Below are positions 44,796-57,757 of a stretch of 64,000 nucleotides of DNA, piece by piece (the stretch's first letter is position 1; every line of letters starts with the position of its first letter). The notes beneath the pieces were generated by a model that worked only from the letters and a program-made list of their open reading frames with translations, was not told where the DNA came from and ran no database searches. Made by a program: the position numbers and the translations under genes. This DNA is from Zopfochytrium polystomum (lineage: Eukaryota; Chytridiomycota; Chytridiomycetes; Chytridiales; Chytridiaceae): the NCBI GenBank assembly GCA_025765615.1, contig JAIVFJ010000271.1, positions 18,266-82,265 on the forward strand, in the 5' to 3' direction.

Positions 44796-44897
44796 GACGA
44801 CGTCTCTCACCGTCAAGGAGGTGGGGGGAGAGTGGGAGTGGGGAGTGACGACGTCTCTCACCGTCAAGGAGGTGGGGGGAGAGTGGGAGTGGGGAGT
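44796..44897 (+). repeat. two perfect tandem copies of a 51-bp unit
   Basis: The unit beginning GACGACGTCTCTCACCGTCA is repeated exactly (44796-44846 and 44847-44897). 51 is a multiple of three, so the minus-strand frame repeats 17 residues, but no gene around it is supported. Confidence 0.95.
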
Positions 44898-45192
44898 GGA
44901 AGAGGGGAGATGGGGGAGCGTAATGTCAATCGCCGCAGATCCGACGTTGGGAGTGCAATGCCAAAGAACGGTCAGCTCGGGTGAGATACTTCAGCGACGA
45001 GATATATGTTCACACATTGCACAAAATCAGCAACAACAACAATGTTATCTCACAACAGACAGTGAAAAGTAGAATACGAAAAGCGGGGGGAAGTGGGGGT
45101 AAATCGAAGGCAGAAAAGCTCTTTCGAGCGCAGAATGCGCCCAACCTCCCTTGCGGAAAAGAAGAGGATGGCGCCACCGCTGCGCAAACGAA

Positions 45193-48100
45193 TCATAGGT
45201 GGAGCTTGTTAATAAATACGAGCATTTCTATAAAAGCCGAGTCCTCAAGCATCGCAACGTGGCCCCTACGCCGCACCACATCCCACCCGCTGCTGCGATG
45301 CACGCTTCCAAACAGCACCAGAAACTTTTCGACCCTCGTGACCTGCGCAGCGGACCCAGCCGCCGCCGCCGGGGTTGTAGTCGTCGTGGTCGTCGACGCC
45401 GTCGCCGCGGTCGGCATCGTCGTCGACGACGAGGTCGAGGCGCCGACAAGCCCCGACGCCAGCTGCGCCTCAAAGTTGGCCACCATCTCCTGGTAGATTC
45501 TCCGCGTCTGCGCCGGCGCCGACGGGTTCCCACCGACAAAGTCCATCACGTCGGTCGGCGACGATTCAAAGTCGACCTCTTCGTCTTCGCTGCGGCAGGA
45601 CATGGGCGACGTCCACCGTTTGGGACGGCCTTCTCCGACAGCTAGCGCCGACCCGGCGTTGACGTAACCGTCCTGCGGCGACGCCAGCAAACGGACAAAC
45701 TTGAAGTGGCCGAGGCCGCCTTCTCGAAGGCAAGACAGGCGGTAGAGGAGAGTCTGGCGTGGGTCGTGGTGGTCCTTCATGTAGAGTTGGTCGAGGCACT
45801 TTGATTTGTCGATCACCTGGTAGAAGCCAATGACTAGATTTGGGAGACAATGGAGGAAAAACGATATATAAGAAGAGGAAAAAATCGCAAACTGCTTACA
45901 AGAATTTAGGAGGCTATTGTTATGAAGTGCCAATGAGAGGTGGGGGCTTGCGAGCGATGTGAAAGAGTATAGTTTGGGCCAGAAAGGCTCCATAGCGGCT
46001 TTTGAGACTGCGCACCTAGAGAATTGTTAGCAGTGTGGAACTGAGGCCAACAGGACGCAAACTATATCTAACCTGGCAATCACACCCCCTAAACTGTGAC
46101 AGACGAAACTAAGGAAGGAAAACGAGAAAAGGTCAGGAAGGGATCAGCCTGAATTTCGCAAGCAAACAAACCTCAATCGCTCCACGTAAATCGACTGCTC
46201 CTCAATAAATGTCATGATCTCTCCAACCAATCGGTCTGCCAGGACCTCTATATCCGCAAACGTGTCGTCCTCGTTCGCAGACGAGATCATGAATTCGCAA
46301 GCCGTATCTGGTATATTCATCCAATGTCGCCAGAACGCAGATCGATTCCGATACTGCCGAAGATCGAAGGCGGAGCCAAGAAGTCCGTGGACAAACACGA
46401 CGAGGTGCGTCGCGGGCGCGAACGCTGACGCTTGCGTCTTGGTTTCGGGGTCCAGAATGACGGAAGCCACGTCGGTTTGGGGGAACCACGCCGACGAGCC
46501 AATCGAACCAACAAACGATGTCCGCCTTTCGATGACAGAAGGGGCGCCTCGGCCCCTCAGGTTGTCGATCGCAACTTCAATGTCGTCCAACCGAGGGCCA
46601 ACGTTCACAAACGATGAGCTCGGGGCTCTCGTTGTGATTGCGGGTGCGACTATAACAGAGGCTTCGCCGGACAAGACGCTGGCGGTGGTGATACCGCGGA
46701 TACTCGCTTCGTCATCGATGGATCGAACGTCCGCAAAGGGAACCGGTGAAGAGGATATTTGGAATTGAGGACCTCGACTTGGTGCGCGCAGGCGTCGAAT
46801 GTTTGGTGAAAGGACTTCAGTTGGGGCAATGGATGCTGCGAACGAAACGGTTGGCTGCGCTGCTTTTCTCAACAGCTCGAAAATGATTGCTGGGGGCGTG
46901 TTGGAGCATTCACTGAGGAAGGACTCGTCTTTGTTCGCTCTCCAAATTCTTCATTACAGTTTAGTTCCGCCAACACATTATCAATTTACTTACTTGGCGA
47001 GGTGGGCCTCATAGCCAAGAAGTGGCTCCGGTCCCAGCAGATACAACTCCTTTCGAGCCAGCAGCTTCTTCCCGGACTGCTGCCTCATGAATATCAGTGA
47101 CTTTCGCGAAACGAGGCCGAATCCCGAAATGTAGGTTTCCCAAAGAGCGTCCAGCTAGAAACGTAGTGAGTCACACATACCGTTTGAGAAAAGTTGCATA
47201 CCTTCGAGGACACAACATCGCAAATGTCTGCTAGTCGGAGACTCTTCTCATTTGAACCGTCCTGCCATCGCCAACAATTTAATACGCGCATTCGAGCCGT
47301 AAAGCAACAACCACGGCGAAAATCTGACCTTCAAGTACGGTGAAACGAGTGTTGCAAAGCCTTTAAGAACCGCCAGCCGTCCGTCATCGCCAACAGCAGG
47401 CAAATCGCGACGCAACGAGCTGCTGTCAATCATTCGCCGTGGACCAAGGCCAGACGAAAGCAAGCTGAGGATTTGGTCACTTGAAAGAAGTCTCAAGGGT
47501 CCGTCCACGGTGGCGCGCGCTGACTGCAGTGTGAGACCAAAAACGGCGAAATCGTGAACTATGGATGACTGAAGCTGAACGATTCCGATCATGGCCAACA
47601 TGAGCGATTCAACCTGAAACTGTTCTGACCCAAAGACTGAACGCTACAACCGAAAGGTAAAAGGGCCTGTTAAGCGCAAAACCCAACGATGTTGAATGGA
47701 CCCACCACATCCTCGAAATCAAACGATGTACGCGATAGCCGCACGGAAGACGAGTCCCGGATCATTTCTTCCACTTTCGCAGGCTCCAGAAGGTACTTGA
47801 CTACCCTTGCCGAAGACTGCGCTTGCTTTTGCTGCTGCTGTTGCTGCTGTATGGACCTGTCTCTGCCGCCCCTGAACAGCGAGCGCGCCAACCAGCCCCA
47901 AAAGTTCCCAGTTCCACACCCGAAATCGCTGCTAGCCATAGCCTCTGCCGCCCGTTTTGCCGCTGCAATTGCGGCGCGGGACTGATGGTTCGAGCGAAAG
48001 CCGAGGCAGGCCGCAGAAACGATCAGGTCGCAGGTGGAAAAGAAGACTCCGTCGAACTGACAAAGCGTGTGAGAGTGGAGGTGAGAAGGACGCTGGAGCT

Positions 48101-49276
48101 CGCCGACGTCCGTGAGGCCGCGGAGGCGGAAACGCTTAAACTGCTGAGGCTGGAGTGCTTCGTTTCGGGTCGCCCTGTGAAAGTGGTCAAAGCTGGTTTG
48201 GTCCAACAGAACAGAATGAGCTTGCTGAAAACACCATACCGCTCGTCCGATGTGAAAAACAACTCCACCTCCAAAAAGATGGATCTGTTGTCCTCTTCTA
48301 ACGCGGAACTCTCCATCAGATCCACCTCCAATCGAAAATTGACCCCGCACTGAAGCAGCACGGCTTCGTTGTGGTACTCGACGCGAAAGGTCGGTGTCCA
48401 AAAGACATTGTTCAAAGGCGCCGCCATCCCACCATGCATCGCCACGGCGTTCTGACCATGTCGCCGCGCAGAATCCGCCCGGGCGTCCGCAAAAGAGTGC
48501 TTTGGCTGCTTGCAGTGCCAGGTGCACGTCGAGTGCTTCCGATGGCAAGCGTCCTCGTGGGCGAGGGCCGACGGGAACACAAACTGCTGGCGCGACGGGA
48601 AGGTCGAAGCGGCGTCGCCGCCGCCGCCGCCGCCGCCGGCCGAGGTGACCATCGCATCGCCGAGGCTCTCGGTGGAGGACTTTCGGAGCGGCGACGGCCC
48701 GATGGGCGCAAAGGCGACAGTGGGGGTCCCCGGCGCAACAGTAGTTGTCGCTGAAGCGGGTGTCGCGACGGTGGCGGCTGCGGCGGTGGCCAATCGCGCG
48801 GCGGCTGCCGTCGTGGGTGCGAATCGGCCGGTGCGCTGATCCTCGTGGTGGCAGGCTTTCCGGAGATCGGCGTCAAAGTAAACGGCGGTGGGTACGGCGT
48901 CGATCCGGATGAGGTGCGGGGCGGGGCCGGCCGGGTCGGGGGCGGCACAGTACACGCGGGCACGCAGAGCGTAGAAGCCACGCTGGTAGATGTCGATGCC
49001 AACGAACTCGCCAAACTGGACAAAGACATTGATGACGGACTGTGTGGAGGCTTGAGTGGGTAGCGACGGGGCGGGCGACGGCGACAGCGACGAGGCGAAC
49101 GACGACGATACCGACGGGCCGGCGGGAAACGGCTGCGGGAAGGGCGGCTGCGGAGGCAAGGGCGTGGATGGGAACGCCGCCGACGGGAAGGCCGACGAGA
49201 CCGACGATGACGAGGACGTTGACGACGACGATGCGAGCCGCGTCGACACAAGAGGCGGCGGGTAGCGCTGGTCCAT
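45193..49276 (-). CDS. FAM135-type protein: DUF3657 plus DUF676 serine esterase/lipase
   Basis: 1209 aa in nine exons: 49276-48241, 48193-47706, 47643-47329, 47261-47202, 47154-46994, 46948-46172, 46108-46073, 46015-45900, 45833-45193; all phases agree. The N-terminal domain matches FAM135/DUF3657 (VFVQFGEFVGIDIYQRGFYA; VEYHNEAVLLQCGVNFRLEV), interrupted by a long Ala/Gly/Thr insertion. The C-terminal alpha/beta hydrolase has THLVVFVHGLLGSAFDLRQY, then the nucleophile elbow FVCHSLGGVIAR (Ser in CHSLGG, interrupted by introns on both sides). SFTSLASPHLS and IGFYQVIDKSKCLDQLYMKD follow, and a C-terminal VVRRRGHVAML block provides the usual last His. The substrate is unknown; the family is presumed to act on lipids. 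A poly-T/A tract (49345-49400) separates it from the symplekin stop. The ATG at 49274-49276 is the first in frame. Confidence 0.9.
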
Positions 49277-49441
49277 TTTTTTTGGGGAGTCGGCGGCGGC
49301 GATAACAAGGCGCCAAGCCACTCACAAACTCAGATCTCCCTTATTTTTTATTTTTTATTTTTTTATTTTTTTATTTTTTTATTTTTTTTAAATTTTTTTG
49401 TCTTGGAAACCATATGCCACACCACGTTGCAAACCTCCTCC

Positions 49442-52400
49442 TCACGCTCGTCCCCCGCTGCGCATCATCCTTTCGCGCTCAAACTCCCTGACCGCCGCCG
49501 ACGACGCGTTAGCCCCTTCATCTCCTCCATCGGGTCTCCGTGCGCCGCCGCCACCGCCGCCAGGACCTCCTCCGCCCACGCGATTTGCCTCCTCCCCTTT
49601 CCCCCCCCTCTCCGGCAGCTCGAGCCACGCAAGGTACTTCGAGCGAAGCTTCATGTGCGGTGGAAGGTCGTGCACGTACTGCAACAGCCTCTTTTTCAGC
49701 TGAGGCGCGCGAGCCAGCATGTCCTGGAGCTGGGCTTTGGGAAGCGACGTCATCACCGACAGAGACGACGGAACCGTCGCCTGATAGCAAATGGCACAGC
49801 GTCATTATTTAGCGTCGTAACGGGAACCCCTCTCCTTTTTTTTCGGGTTACTTACAATGCAGCAACGAATAAAGCCTTCCCAGAGCCAAGCGTGCATCGT
49901 CCAAATCTTTTTCGACACCAGCCGCGTTAGCATGCCGGTCACGAACCCGCTCAGGCCAGGGAAAACTTTGAGACTCCGCAAAACGGTCCTCATTAGCAGC
50001 ACTGAAATCTTGGGCTGATCCACTAGTTGCTGAATCGCCGCTGCAAGGATCTCTTGCTTGAAGATTTCTGGCTGGTTCATGCAGATTTCAATGCCTGATT
50101 CGATGATTAAAATTGTGTTAATGGATTTACGATTCCCCCGTTTTCCGCAAACTAGTTTTCAACCGCAAACCTTCGGAACACCTCTTGATCACGTCCAAGC
50201 CACCTTCCTGGGTATGGAGATGGAACAGCAGCTCCGTTGGCTTCAACTGAGGTCCGCTAGTTGTGCCATCGGCGGCAGCAATAACTCCGCCAGAAGCTTC
50301 CGCCACCTTCGCCATCGGGTCTTCCACGAGCCGCAAAAAGGTTGTTTCAACGAGCTCTTTCCGTCCGTCAACCAGCATGAGCAGGATTTTCGGTATTAAG
50401 GAGATGACGGTTGGCTATTGGCAGATCAAAAGCATACCAAAGTTTTCAGTCAACCTGACCCCAAAAGCTCAAAAATATGGAAAAACGCACCTTATCCAGA
50501 CTGGAAAGAACCGGGAGAACAAAGCGGGCATCAAGATCTTTTTTCTTAAAGTTGTCCATGACTGTTGCAACGAGTCCGGTTGGCGGTTTCTCCTTTTCGG
50601 CAAGGATCCCCACGATCCGGCTCGCTAGTGGCACAGCCGACAGTGGAAAGTCTCTCAAGCGTACAAGAAGTCGTTCCAACGATGCCGACATGGACTTGAT
50701 GAGGTGGTAAATGTGTGTCAACACCGTTTTCGCAATGTATCGAGGAAGTTCACCGTACTTTTGGAAAAGCCTGAGCACGTTTATCAGATATTACGCGGCG
50801 CAAAAAACCCCCAAACTACGACGTTGCGCAACACTTACAGATCCAAAAGCTCAAACTTTTTACTACAGAGAGCAAAGTAGAGCTCAATGTGCCGAACAAT
50901 GTCAATCTCTTTCCACTCTGCCAACTCTTCGCTGGACACCCCATCATCGCCGGCCCCTTCGTCCACTAGTCCGTTTTCAGCAGCGTCGCCGCCGTTTTCG
51001 AAAACCGAGTCGTACGCCATCTCCGTCGAGTCGCTCATGACGTGCTTGTATTTTGCAGACTGTGCTGGCGCGGCTTTGACATCTTCTGGCTCGGATGAGG
51101 AGGATGCCGCGACGTCTTCCCCGACGGGAGGAGGCCCCAAGAGCTTCAAGAGACTCGACGTGGCGAAAGCCTCAACGACTGGGCCGATTATTGGATGGTC
51201 TGGGCCGATCCACCGTTTTGCAATCACAATGGAGTGCGCACGAGTGTTCCTGTCTATCAATAGGAAGAGTGTCCGTTCATGAATTAGCGCTACAGGATCA
51301 AGTATAGCCGGACCGGCTTACGTGGATGTATGCAGTACGACAAAAGAATATTAAGGCACTGATTCCGGTTTGCAGGACGTAGATTTATTAAGTCTCGAAG
51401 AGTCGATAAGCCGAGCTGCATTCTATTAACAAAAACGTTTGAGATCATGCGAGCAACTTCAAAAAATAGCCAGTCACCGGTCAGGGTCGTCGCAGTACGA
51501 TCGTACCACGTCATTGATGGCATCGGGAAGGACTTCGGGGGCATCGATCAAAAACTTTGTAAATGTCCGATCCTTCGGATCGAGCCCTCTTGCCATCTCC
51601 GTCGATTCTGTCCTTGCTTCGCCTTTCAACCCACGCAGGATGCGGCCAAACAGATAGGGGTATCGCCTGGAAAATGGCCTTTTGACAGTAGGAGCGTCCT
51701 CCTCAGACTTTTCGATTCCGGTCGAGTTGGAGGCTCGTTCCCGCACCAAGTCCATTTTGAATTCCTCATATAACCATAGAATCGCCATTTCCTGCCTGAA
51801 CATGCTTAGCCGGCAATGCAAGGGAAACAAATGAACAGCAAACCTCGCGGGGAAGTCGGCCAGCAAGAACTCGATCATTTTTTCCCGAAAGAGAACCTCA
51901 GCCGTCTGCGGCGGCCGTTCACCGAGAGAGTCTGATTTGACGTCCTCCTCGTTCTCATCATCCAGCATGCGGACCAAACGAATCACAACAAGTGACCACC
52001 CTGCCCTGGCGGCTGACATGGATTCAGTCGGATCCAAAGGTGCTAAACCTGCAAAGTTTTGAGCCTGGGTTGGAGCTCCTGGAGTTGAATTTGCTGCCGT
52101 GAGCGCGGTGGATGACGTCGTCGGTAACGGGAACAGGTCCTCCACCTCCAGGATTCGTTCAATCGCTGCGTCGCGCATCGACACCGCGATATCCACATTC
52201 ATCACGGGAAGGGTTACTTCTGACGGCTTAAACTCCGGCTCTTGCAACATCGCGGCTAGATTTGGCTCTTCGACCTTTGCCACGACTGCAGGGGGTGGGG
52301 GCAGGGGTATTGTTGAAGCACCACTGTCCGTTGCAACGGGCGCCGGCTGAACGGCGTACGCATTGGCGGCGGCTTGTTGCCGCAAAGCCAACTGCAGCTG

Positions 52401-54252
52401 AAGAAACTGCTGCTGATGCTGCTGCTGCTGTTGCTGCAAAAGTTGGTGAAACTGTATTTGGACTTCGAGTGGCGCTGTTGCAAAAGCTTCGGGGGTGATA
52501 CCGGCGGCCGCAAGCAGCTCAATCAGATTGGGGGGCTGAGGGAACTGCGGCACAGTGGCCACAGGCGGGAAAAGCGGAAGGGCAATGGGTGGCGGCTCCT
52601 CTGGTCGCAGCGCAAGACGTGGATCCTTGCGATTGGTGGATCTTCTGACAATGGTCGGCATTACAGCTGGCTCCAACTTTGAAGCTGCTTCTAATGGACC
52701 CAAAAGCGACCTGCCGTAACGCTACACCCTACTTAGTCGCAAAATGACTGACAGATGGAAAAGCACAAACCAGAAGCGATTCTTGCCACTGATGCGGAGG
52801 CGTGCTAGCAACGGTGCGTATTATCAATTCAACAACGTCTTCAACTGGAAGAGAATTCACGGCATTTCTCATGTGGGCCATAGAATCATCGTCCATGCGT
52901 GCACGCTTTGCAGGTCCCGATGCAGATTCGGCCAACATCCTTTTCCGCCGAGCGCTGACCTTATTGCCGACTTCGTGACCTTTAGCCCCAAGGTAGATAA
53001 GAAGCTCGGAAATCTGTGGTATGAAAGCCCCAATTTCTTCAGCTTTCAGCCTGAACAGCGAATTTTGCTTTAGCAGATGGTGAGGCGATGCGACAGAAAG
53101 AAGCTTACCCCAGAATTGCGAGGAGTAGTGTCCGAATAGTTCGCTCGACGCTTTTCTTTTCCAACGCGCTCAGATGCGGAGGTGGATCTCTTGGCCATGC
53201 GAGGAGTGGTGGGATGATTCCTGCAGAATATGACGCCCTGTGCTTTGCTATTGGGAATAACGCGTTGACGGCAGCCGTAATTGATGAGCCTGAGCTGGTG
53301 TCGTCAAATAAGCAAGATGTCAGTGCAATTGAGTTTTGCGCAGTTGTTCTAACGCCTACGTGGTAGAAGATCTGAGTTGAGCAAGCAACAGGGCCAAGCA
53401 GTCCGCCGACTGAGAGCGAAGCTCATCCCACCGAAGGAATGGATGATTGTGGGGGCAAATATCGAGCGATAGATCATGTTCGGGGTCCTGCGGTCGGGCG
53501 TCAGTTTGGTAGTTTAATAAATGGGACGAACTTTCTCCAGCAGACCTCTGGGTTAGTATCTCGGGGCGACTGAATTAATGCGACCGTTTGCAAAAACTTG
53601 TAGACGTGCGGACGGATACCGTCGTTCCGCATTTCAACGCATTTGACCACTCGCTCCTTGATATTTGTTACCGTCTTCCACACATTCGCGTCGCGGTGAG
53701 CCGTGCACCTGCAAAAGGATCATCATTTAATGCTCGTTTGGGCATCAAACGAAGCCAACAAACACCGACACGAGGCGAAAGACGGCCTGGTAGCAGTTGG
53801 TCGCGCATAAGATTGCCCGTTTCAGCACCGGAAGTACATCGTCCTTCATTATCAAGCTCAGGCCATCCATGGCTGGCTGGAGAACTTCAATGACATAGTT
53901 AGTAGTATATTATGATTTCATAAAGGCAACCGGTACCGCTTATCCGAACATCCAGTGGAAGACTGGGAACTCGGTTAACAACCTCTTCGATGAGTGCGAC
54001 GGCGTTTATCCTGGGCTCCGGTGCAGGGTCGGCGAGTGCAAGGGTGAGGCAGGGAGCGAGGGTCCCCGCAACAACAGTCGGAGCGTTGGCGGAGTCTGTT
54101 CGAACCACCTCGATGACCTGTCCAATGATCGCGGCTACGTCTGTGGAGCTGAGCCGCTTCGATGATAGCGGTGCCGGCGACGCGGCGGCAGTGACTGCAA
54201 CAATGAGCGCATTCGCCGCCGCTGCGGCGGCGCTCGCATCGGGTTCGCTCAT
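49442..54252 (-). CDS. PTA1: symplekin/Pta1, scaffold of the mRNA 3'-end cleavage and polyadenylation complex
   Basis: 1333 aa in 14 exons: 54252-53937, 53884-53770, 53708-53546, 53487-53360, 53294-53109, 53050-52771, 52721-51844, 51795-51478, 51422-51322, 51253-50839, 50770-50491, 50414-50171, 50094-49856, 49780-49442. Every junction is phase-consistent, and the total is a multiple of three. The N-terminal HEAT-like region has RDANVWKTVTNIKERVVKC and RNDGIRPHVYKFLQTVALIQ (symplekin N-terminal domain), then EHDLSLDICPHNHPFLRWDE. A Gln-rich stretch precedes the conserved C-terminal domain: LLMRTVLRSLKVFPGLSGFV, LTRLVSKKIWTMHAWLWEGF, IRCC, SLPKAQLQDMLARAPQLKKR. The intron at 51796-51843 is 48 nt with no in-frame stop, so a reader of ORFs would miss it. 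It acts in the nucleus with CPSF and the Ssu72 phosphatase in known systems. Confidence 0.93.
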
Positions 54253-54446
54253 CACCGGCACACTTGCCGCAGATCGTTCGGTCTTGTCAAAACTGCCTCG
54301 AATATGTAAGTGATCAACACGTCTTGCAGTTCGCTTGCTTTAGCACATAGTCGCTTCCCAAAGGTTGTTAAACCTGCCATACATGCACGTATATTGAATG
54401 AGGCCTCCAACTCAAAGCTCAGAGTCTCTAAATTACAAAGTCCACT

Positions 54447-55222
54447 CTACTGCAGTGCCGTTTTAAACAGCTTCGCCGAGAGTTCGGAGAGAATCTCCGC
54501 TCGCTTCTCTACAGCCAACTTTGTAAAAGCCTCATACACCGACACGCCCTTTCGGTCCCGGATTTTTCCCAGCTGCCCGCCGGCGTAGTAGCCGCCAACC
54601 GCTCCCGGCAAGTTGCCAAAGATGAAGCCTGTGGGTTCACCGCGGTGTTGTCAGAATTCTTCTTTCGCACGGTAGTGAGGTTCCCTCCCGGCTCGTTCCT
54701 CACCCAGTGTCGCGCCCGCCGCGGCGCCGATGGGCTGCCAGAACGTGGACGGGTTCGGAACCTCTGGCGTAAGCAGCTCGTCGAACACGGACCCGAAAAT
54801 GGTCGACGCGTTGACCTTTTCCTCGCCGGTCGCGTACTTTTCGTTGGACTTTCTTGCTTTGTCGAACGCGTTGCGTCGGTTGATGTCGCTGAGTTTGGGG
54901 GGGCGATTGATCAAGAGAGACAGAGCGACTGAGCAGCGCAGCCCAGTTTCGCAACGAGGCGAGGGAGGGCTGTTTCCCCACGGTCCTCGTTTCCAAGCAG
55001 ACACAGCCCCCCTCACCTCAAAACGTAGTACGCCTGCGCGATCATCTGGAAGCGCTCCACGGCGGACGGATCGTCGGGGTTCCTGTCCGGGTGCCATCGC
55101 AGTGACTGTCGGATGTACGCCTCGCGGATGACTTCCTCTGATGCGGTGTAGGGAGGAATGCTGAGGATGGCGTAGTAGTCGTCAGGGTCGGCGAAGCAGT
55201 CTGAGCCACCGGCGTTGGCCAT
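54447..55222 (-). CDS. J-domain protein with glycine-zipper-like membrane segment
   Basis: 190 aa from three exons: 55222-55017, 54888-54704, 54628-54447. The J domain covers residues ~14-78: DYYAILSIPPYTASEEVIRE, AYIRQSLRWHPDRNP with the essential HPD, and FQMIAQAYYVLSDINRRNAF. The C-terminal half has FGSVFDELLTPEVPNPSTFW and a Gly/Ala-rich hydrophobic segment (GAAAGATLGFIFGNLPGAVG, then GYYAGGQLGKIRDRKG) that may insert in membranes. Similar J proteins occur across fungi; the role as an Hsp70 co-chaperone is inferred from HPD. Tandem with symplekin (194 bp) and divergent from the HUT1-like gene (246 bp between starts, containing a (GT)n tract). Confidence 0.88.
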
Positions 55223-55268
55223 GACTGGAAAGCGGGAAGGGGGAATGAGAAAAGAGAAAGATAGATGG

Positions 55269-55317
55269 ATTGTAGAGTGTGTGTGTGTGTGTGTGTGTGC
55301 GTGCGGAGTGGGGGTGC

Positions 55318-55358
<41 letters not shown>
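55269..55358 (+). repeat. (GT)n microsatellite in divergent promoter
   Basis: Interrupted GT tract of about 90 bp lying between the J-protein and HUT1-like start codons. Confidence 0.9.
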
Positions 55359-55468
55359 AGTGCGTATTTCAGTGTGGTGTGGGGGTGCAAGGAGGGTCTT
55401 GCGGTTTGTCGAATCGGAAAGAAGCCAACAATTTGTTCGCACAAAAAGCGAAGCACAGACAAACAGAC

Positions 55469-56799
55469 ATGAACCGATATGTCGAGCTGGCGATCGTCGT
55501 CGCAGGCATCTACACTTTCTTCCTCACCTGGGGCATCACGCAGGAGAGGGTCACAACCACCGCATACGGCGGCGCAAAGTTCCGCTACTTCATGTGAGCT
55601 TCTTTCTGGTTACAATAGACTAATGAGCGGCGGGGCCTGCTCCGTTCCCCGCGATCACCATCCCCCCCTCGCGTGCGACACTCGCCTGACCTGCGCTGAT
55701 TGGCTGATCGCTTGCCCCCCTACCCTTTCCGCATCCCAGCTTCATGAACTTTGTGCAGGCGGTTCTAGCCTCGACCGTCGCGTTCATATACCTGAAGCTG
55801 CGGCGCTTCCCGGCCAACTTCCCGCGGGGTGCCATGGTCTTCAGCTTCGCGCAGCTGTCGCTGTACTCTGTTCTTGCGTCGCCGTTTGGATACGCCTCGC
55901 TCAAGTACATCGACTACCCGACCATGATCCTCGGCAAGTCGTGCAAGCTCGTGCCGGTGCTTCTCATGAACGTGCTCCTCTACCGCAAAAGCTTCCCGCT
56001 GTACAAGTACGTGATCGTGGCGCTCATCACGGCCGGCGTTTCCGCCTTTATGTTGCTCCACCCATCGGACAAGGCCAAACACAAGCGCGCCGCCGCGGCG
56101 GCCGCGTCGCGCACGCTTCTCGAGTCGCTGTGGGGCCTGCTGCTGCTGTCGATCAACCTCCTCCTGGACGGCGTCACAAACTCGACGCAGGACAAGATTT
56201 TCCACGAAAACCGCTCGCTGACGGGTGCGCACATGATGCTGCACATGAACCTCGGCGCGTCGGTCCTCATGGCGGGGTACCTGGTCGCGTCGAACCCGTT
56301 CACCGGCGAGCTGGCGGCGTCGATCGCGTTCTGCGCGCGCCACACGCAGGTCGTGTGGGACCTGCTTCTGTTTGGGCTCTGTGGCGCCGTCGGGCAGTGC
56401 TTCATCTTCCACTCGCTCGAGCGGTTCGGCGCCGTTACCACCGTCACGATCACGGTCACGCGGAAAATGATGTCGATTGTCCTCAGCGTCCTTTTGTACA
56501 ACCATCAGCTCGCCTTTGGCCAGTGGGTGGCGGTGGGCGTGGTGTTTGTGGGAATCGGGCTGGAGGCGTTCTGGAAGGGCGGCCACGGCCACGGCGCGAA
56601 GAAGGGAAAAGATGCTAAAAAAGCGAAGGCGGAGGCGGAGGCGGAGGAGGAGGAGGTTGTTGTGGACCTCAAGCGCGTCGATGGCCAATCCGGCGGCGGC
56701 GGCGGTGGCAGCGAAAAGCCTCCATCACAGGAGTGGACGGCCAGAAAGGACGGGCCGCAGCGGCGGCGCGCGGGCGGCAGGAGCAAGCGGGAGGACTGA
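55469..56799 (+). CDS. HUT1: UDP-galactose transporter homologue HUT1 / SLC35B1
   Basis: ER nucleotide-sugar (or ATP/ADP) transporter of the DMT superfamily. Exons 55469-55593 and 55740-56799 (intron 146 nt, donor GTGAGC); 394 aa. Hydrophobic helices start at once (VELAIVVAGIYTFFLTWGIT QE). Family motifs follow: YPTMILGKSCKLVPVLLMNV, LLLSINLLLDGVTNSTQDKI and the C-terminal FGAVTTVTITVTRKMMSIVL. About ten TM segments are expected. The C-terminal tail is Lys/Glu-rich with a poly-Gly stretch and ends KRED; Lys at -4 and Arg at -3 resemble a dilysine-type ER-retrieval signal (inference). HUT1 proteins support ER protein folding in yeast. Confidence 0.93.
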
Positions 56800-56957
56800 A
56801 GGGCTTGATGAAACCCGATGATGAATAGAATACAAACCCTCCTCACACGGGGACTAACTTGGAGTCAAGTCAGTCAAGCAAAAAGACAGTACCGCTCTCT
56901 TTGCCAAACTGAAAAAAGCAGCTGCTTGAGTTTTCATCAGAAATGCGCTTGGAAATC

Positions 56958-56995
<38 letters not shown>

Positions 56996-56996
56996 A
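56958..56996 (+). repeat. (AAT)n microsatellite
   Basis: About 12 units of AAT/TAA downstream of the transporter stop. Confidence 0.95.
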
Positions 56997-57162
56997 TTTA
57001 TTACGGCGAGTTGCTTAGCGCTGGGGCCTCACGGCTGCATTGTGTGGCTCGTGAGCGAGCTGGACAGCAGAGCAACTTTTTTTGGAGAGAGAGCGAACGA
57101 GGAGAGTGGGACACTGACAGAGAGAGAGAAGAGGGACAGAGACAGAGCGAGACCAAAATAGA

Positions 57163-57163
57163 G

Positions 57164-57209
<46 letters not shown>

Positions 57210-57210
57210 C
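57163..57210 (+). repeat. (GA)n microsatellite
   Basis: GA tract upstream of the HMG-box gene; ORFs across it are artefacts. Confidence 0.9.
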
Positions 57211-57757
57211 AGCGAGAGGCAGAGAGAGACAGATAGAGCTTAAGGAAACACAGGGGGACAAGGTATTAAGACAAGTCACCTCGTTCTCCGACGCCGCCGC
57301 CCGCAAGTCGCCACGCAACGTGAGTAGTTGCTGCTGCGTCATGTCCCACGCCGTACGCCCACGCCCCGTTCCCCGCGATGCCTCCACCTACAACCCCCCC
57401 ACCCCCCCTCCCCGCCTCCCCGTGCCCTGCATCGCCGCCGCCGGGCCCTCCTGCTCTCTTATCCCCCTTCCCCACGCGTGCTCGCTCCCACCAACTCCGT
57501 GGCCGCGCCTCCCCTCTCCCTTCCATCCCCGTGTTGCGACTTTCCCCACCCATCCAACCCAATGGAAAAACCAGTCCTTCCAGCAGCCACGGCGCGATAC
57601 ATTGCATCCAGCGCTAGACGCGTCCAGACCTTGCTTGCTCCTGCGCTGTCTGGTGTGGGGCCAGTGGACAGCGACCCACAGTTCTGACCCGCACAACCCC
57701 GTCCAGAAAAAGAATCAAATCAATCACAGGGAGGGCCGAACAGCCAATCCATCCACC

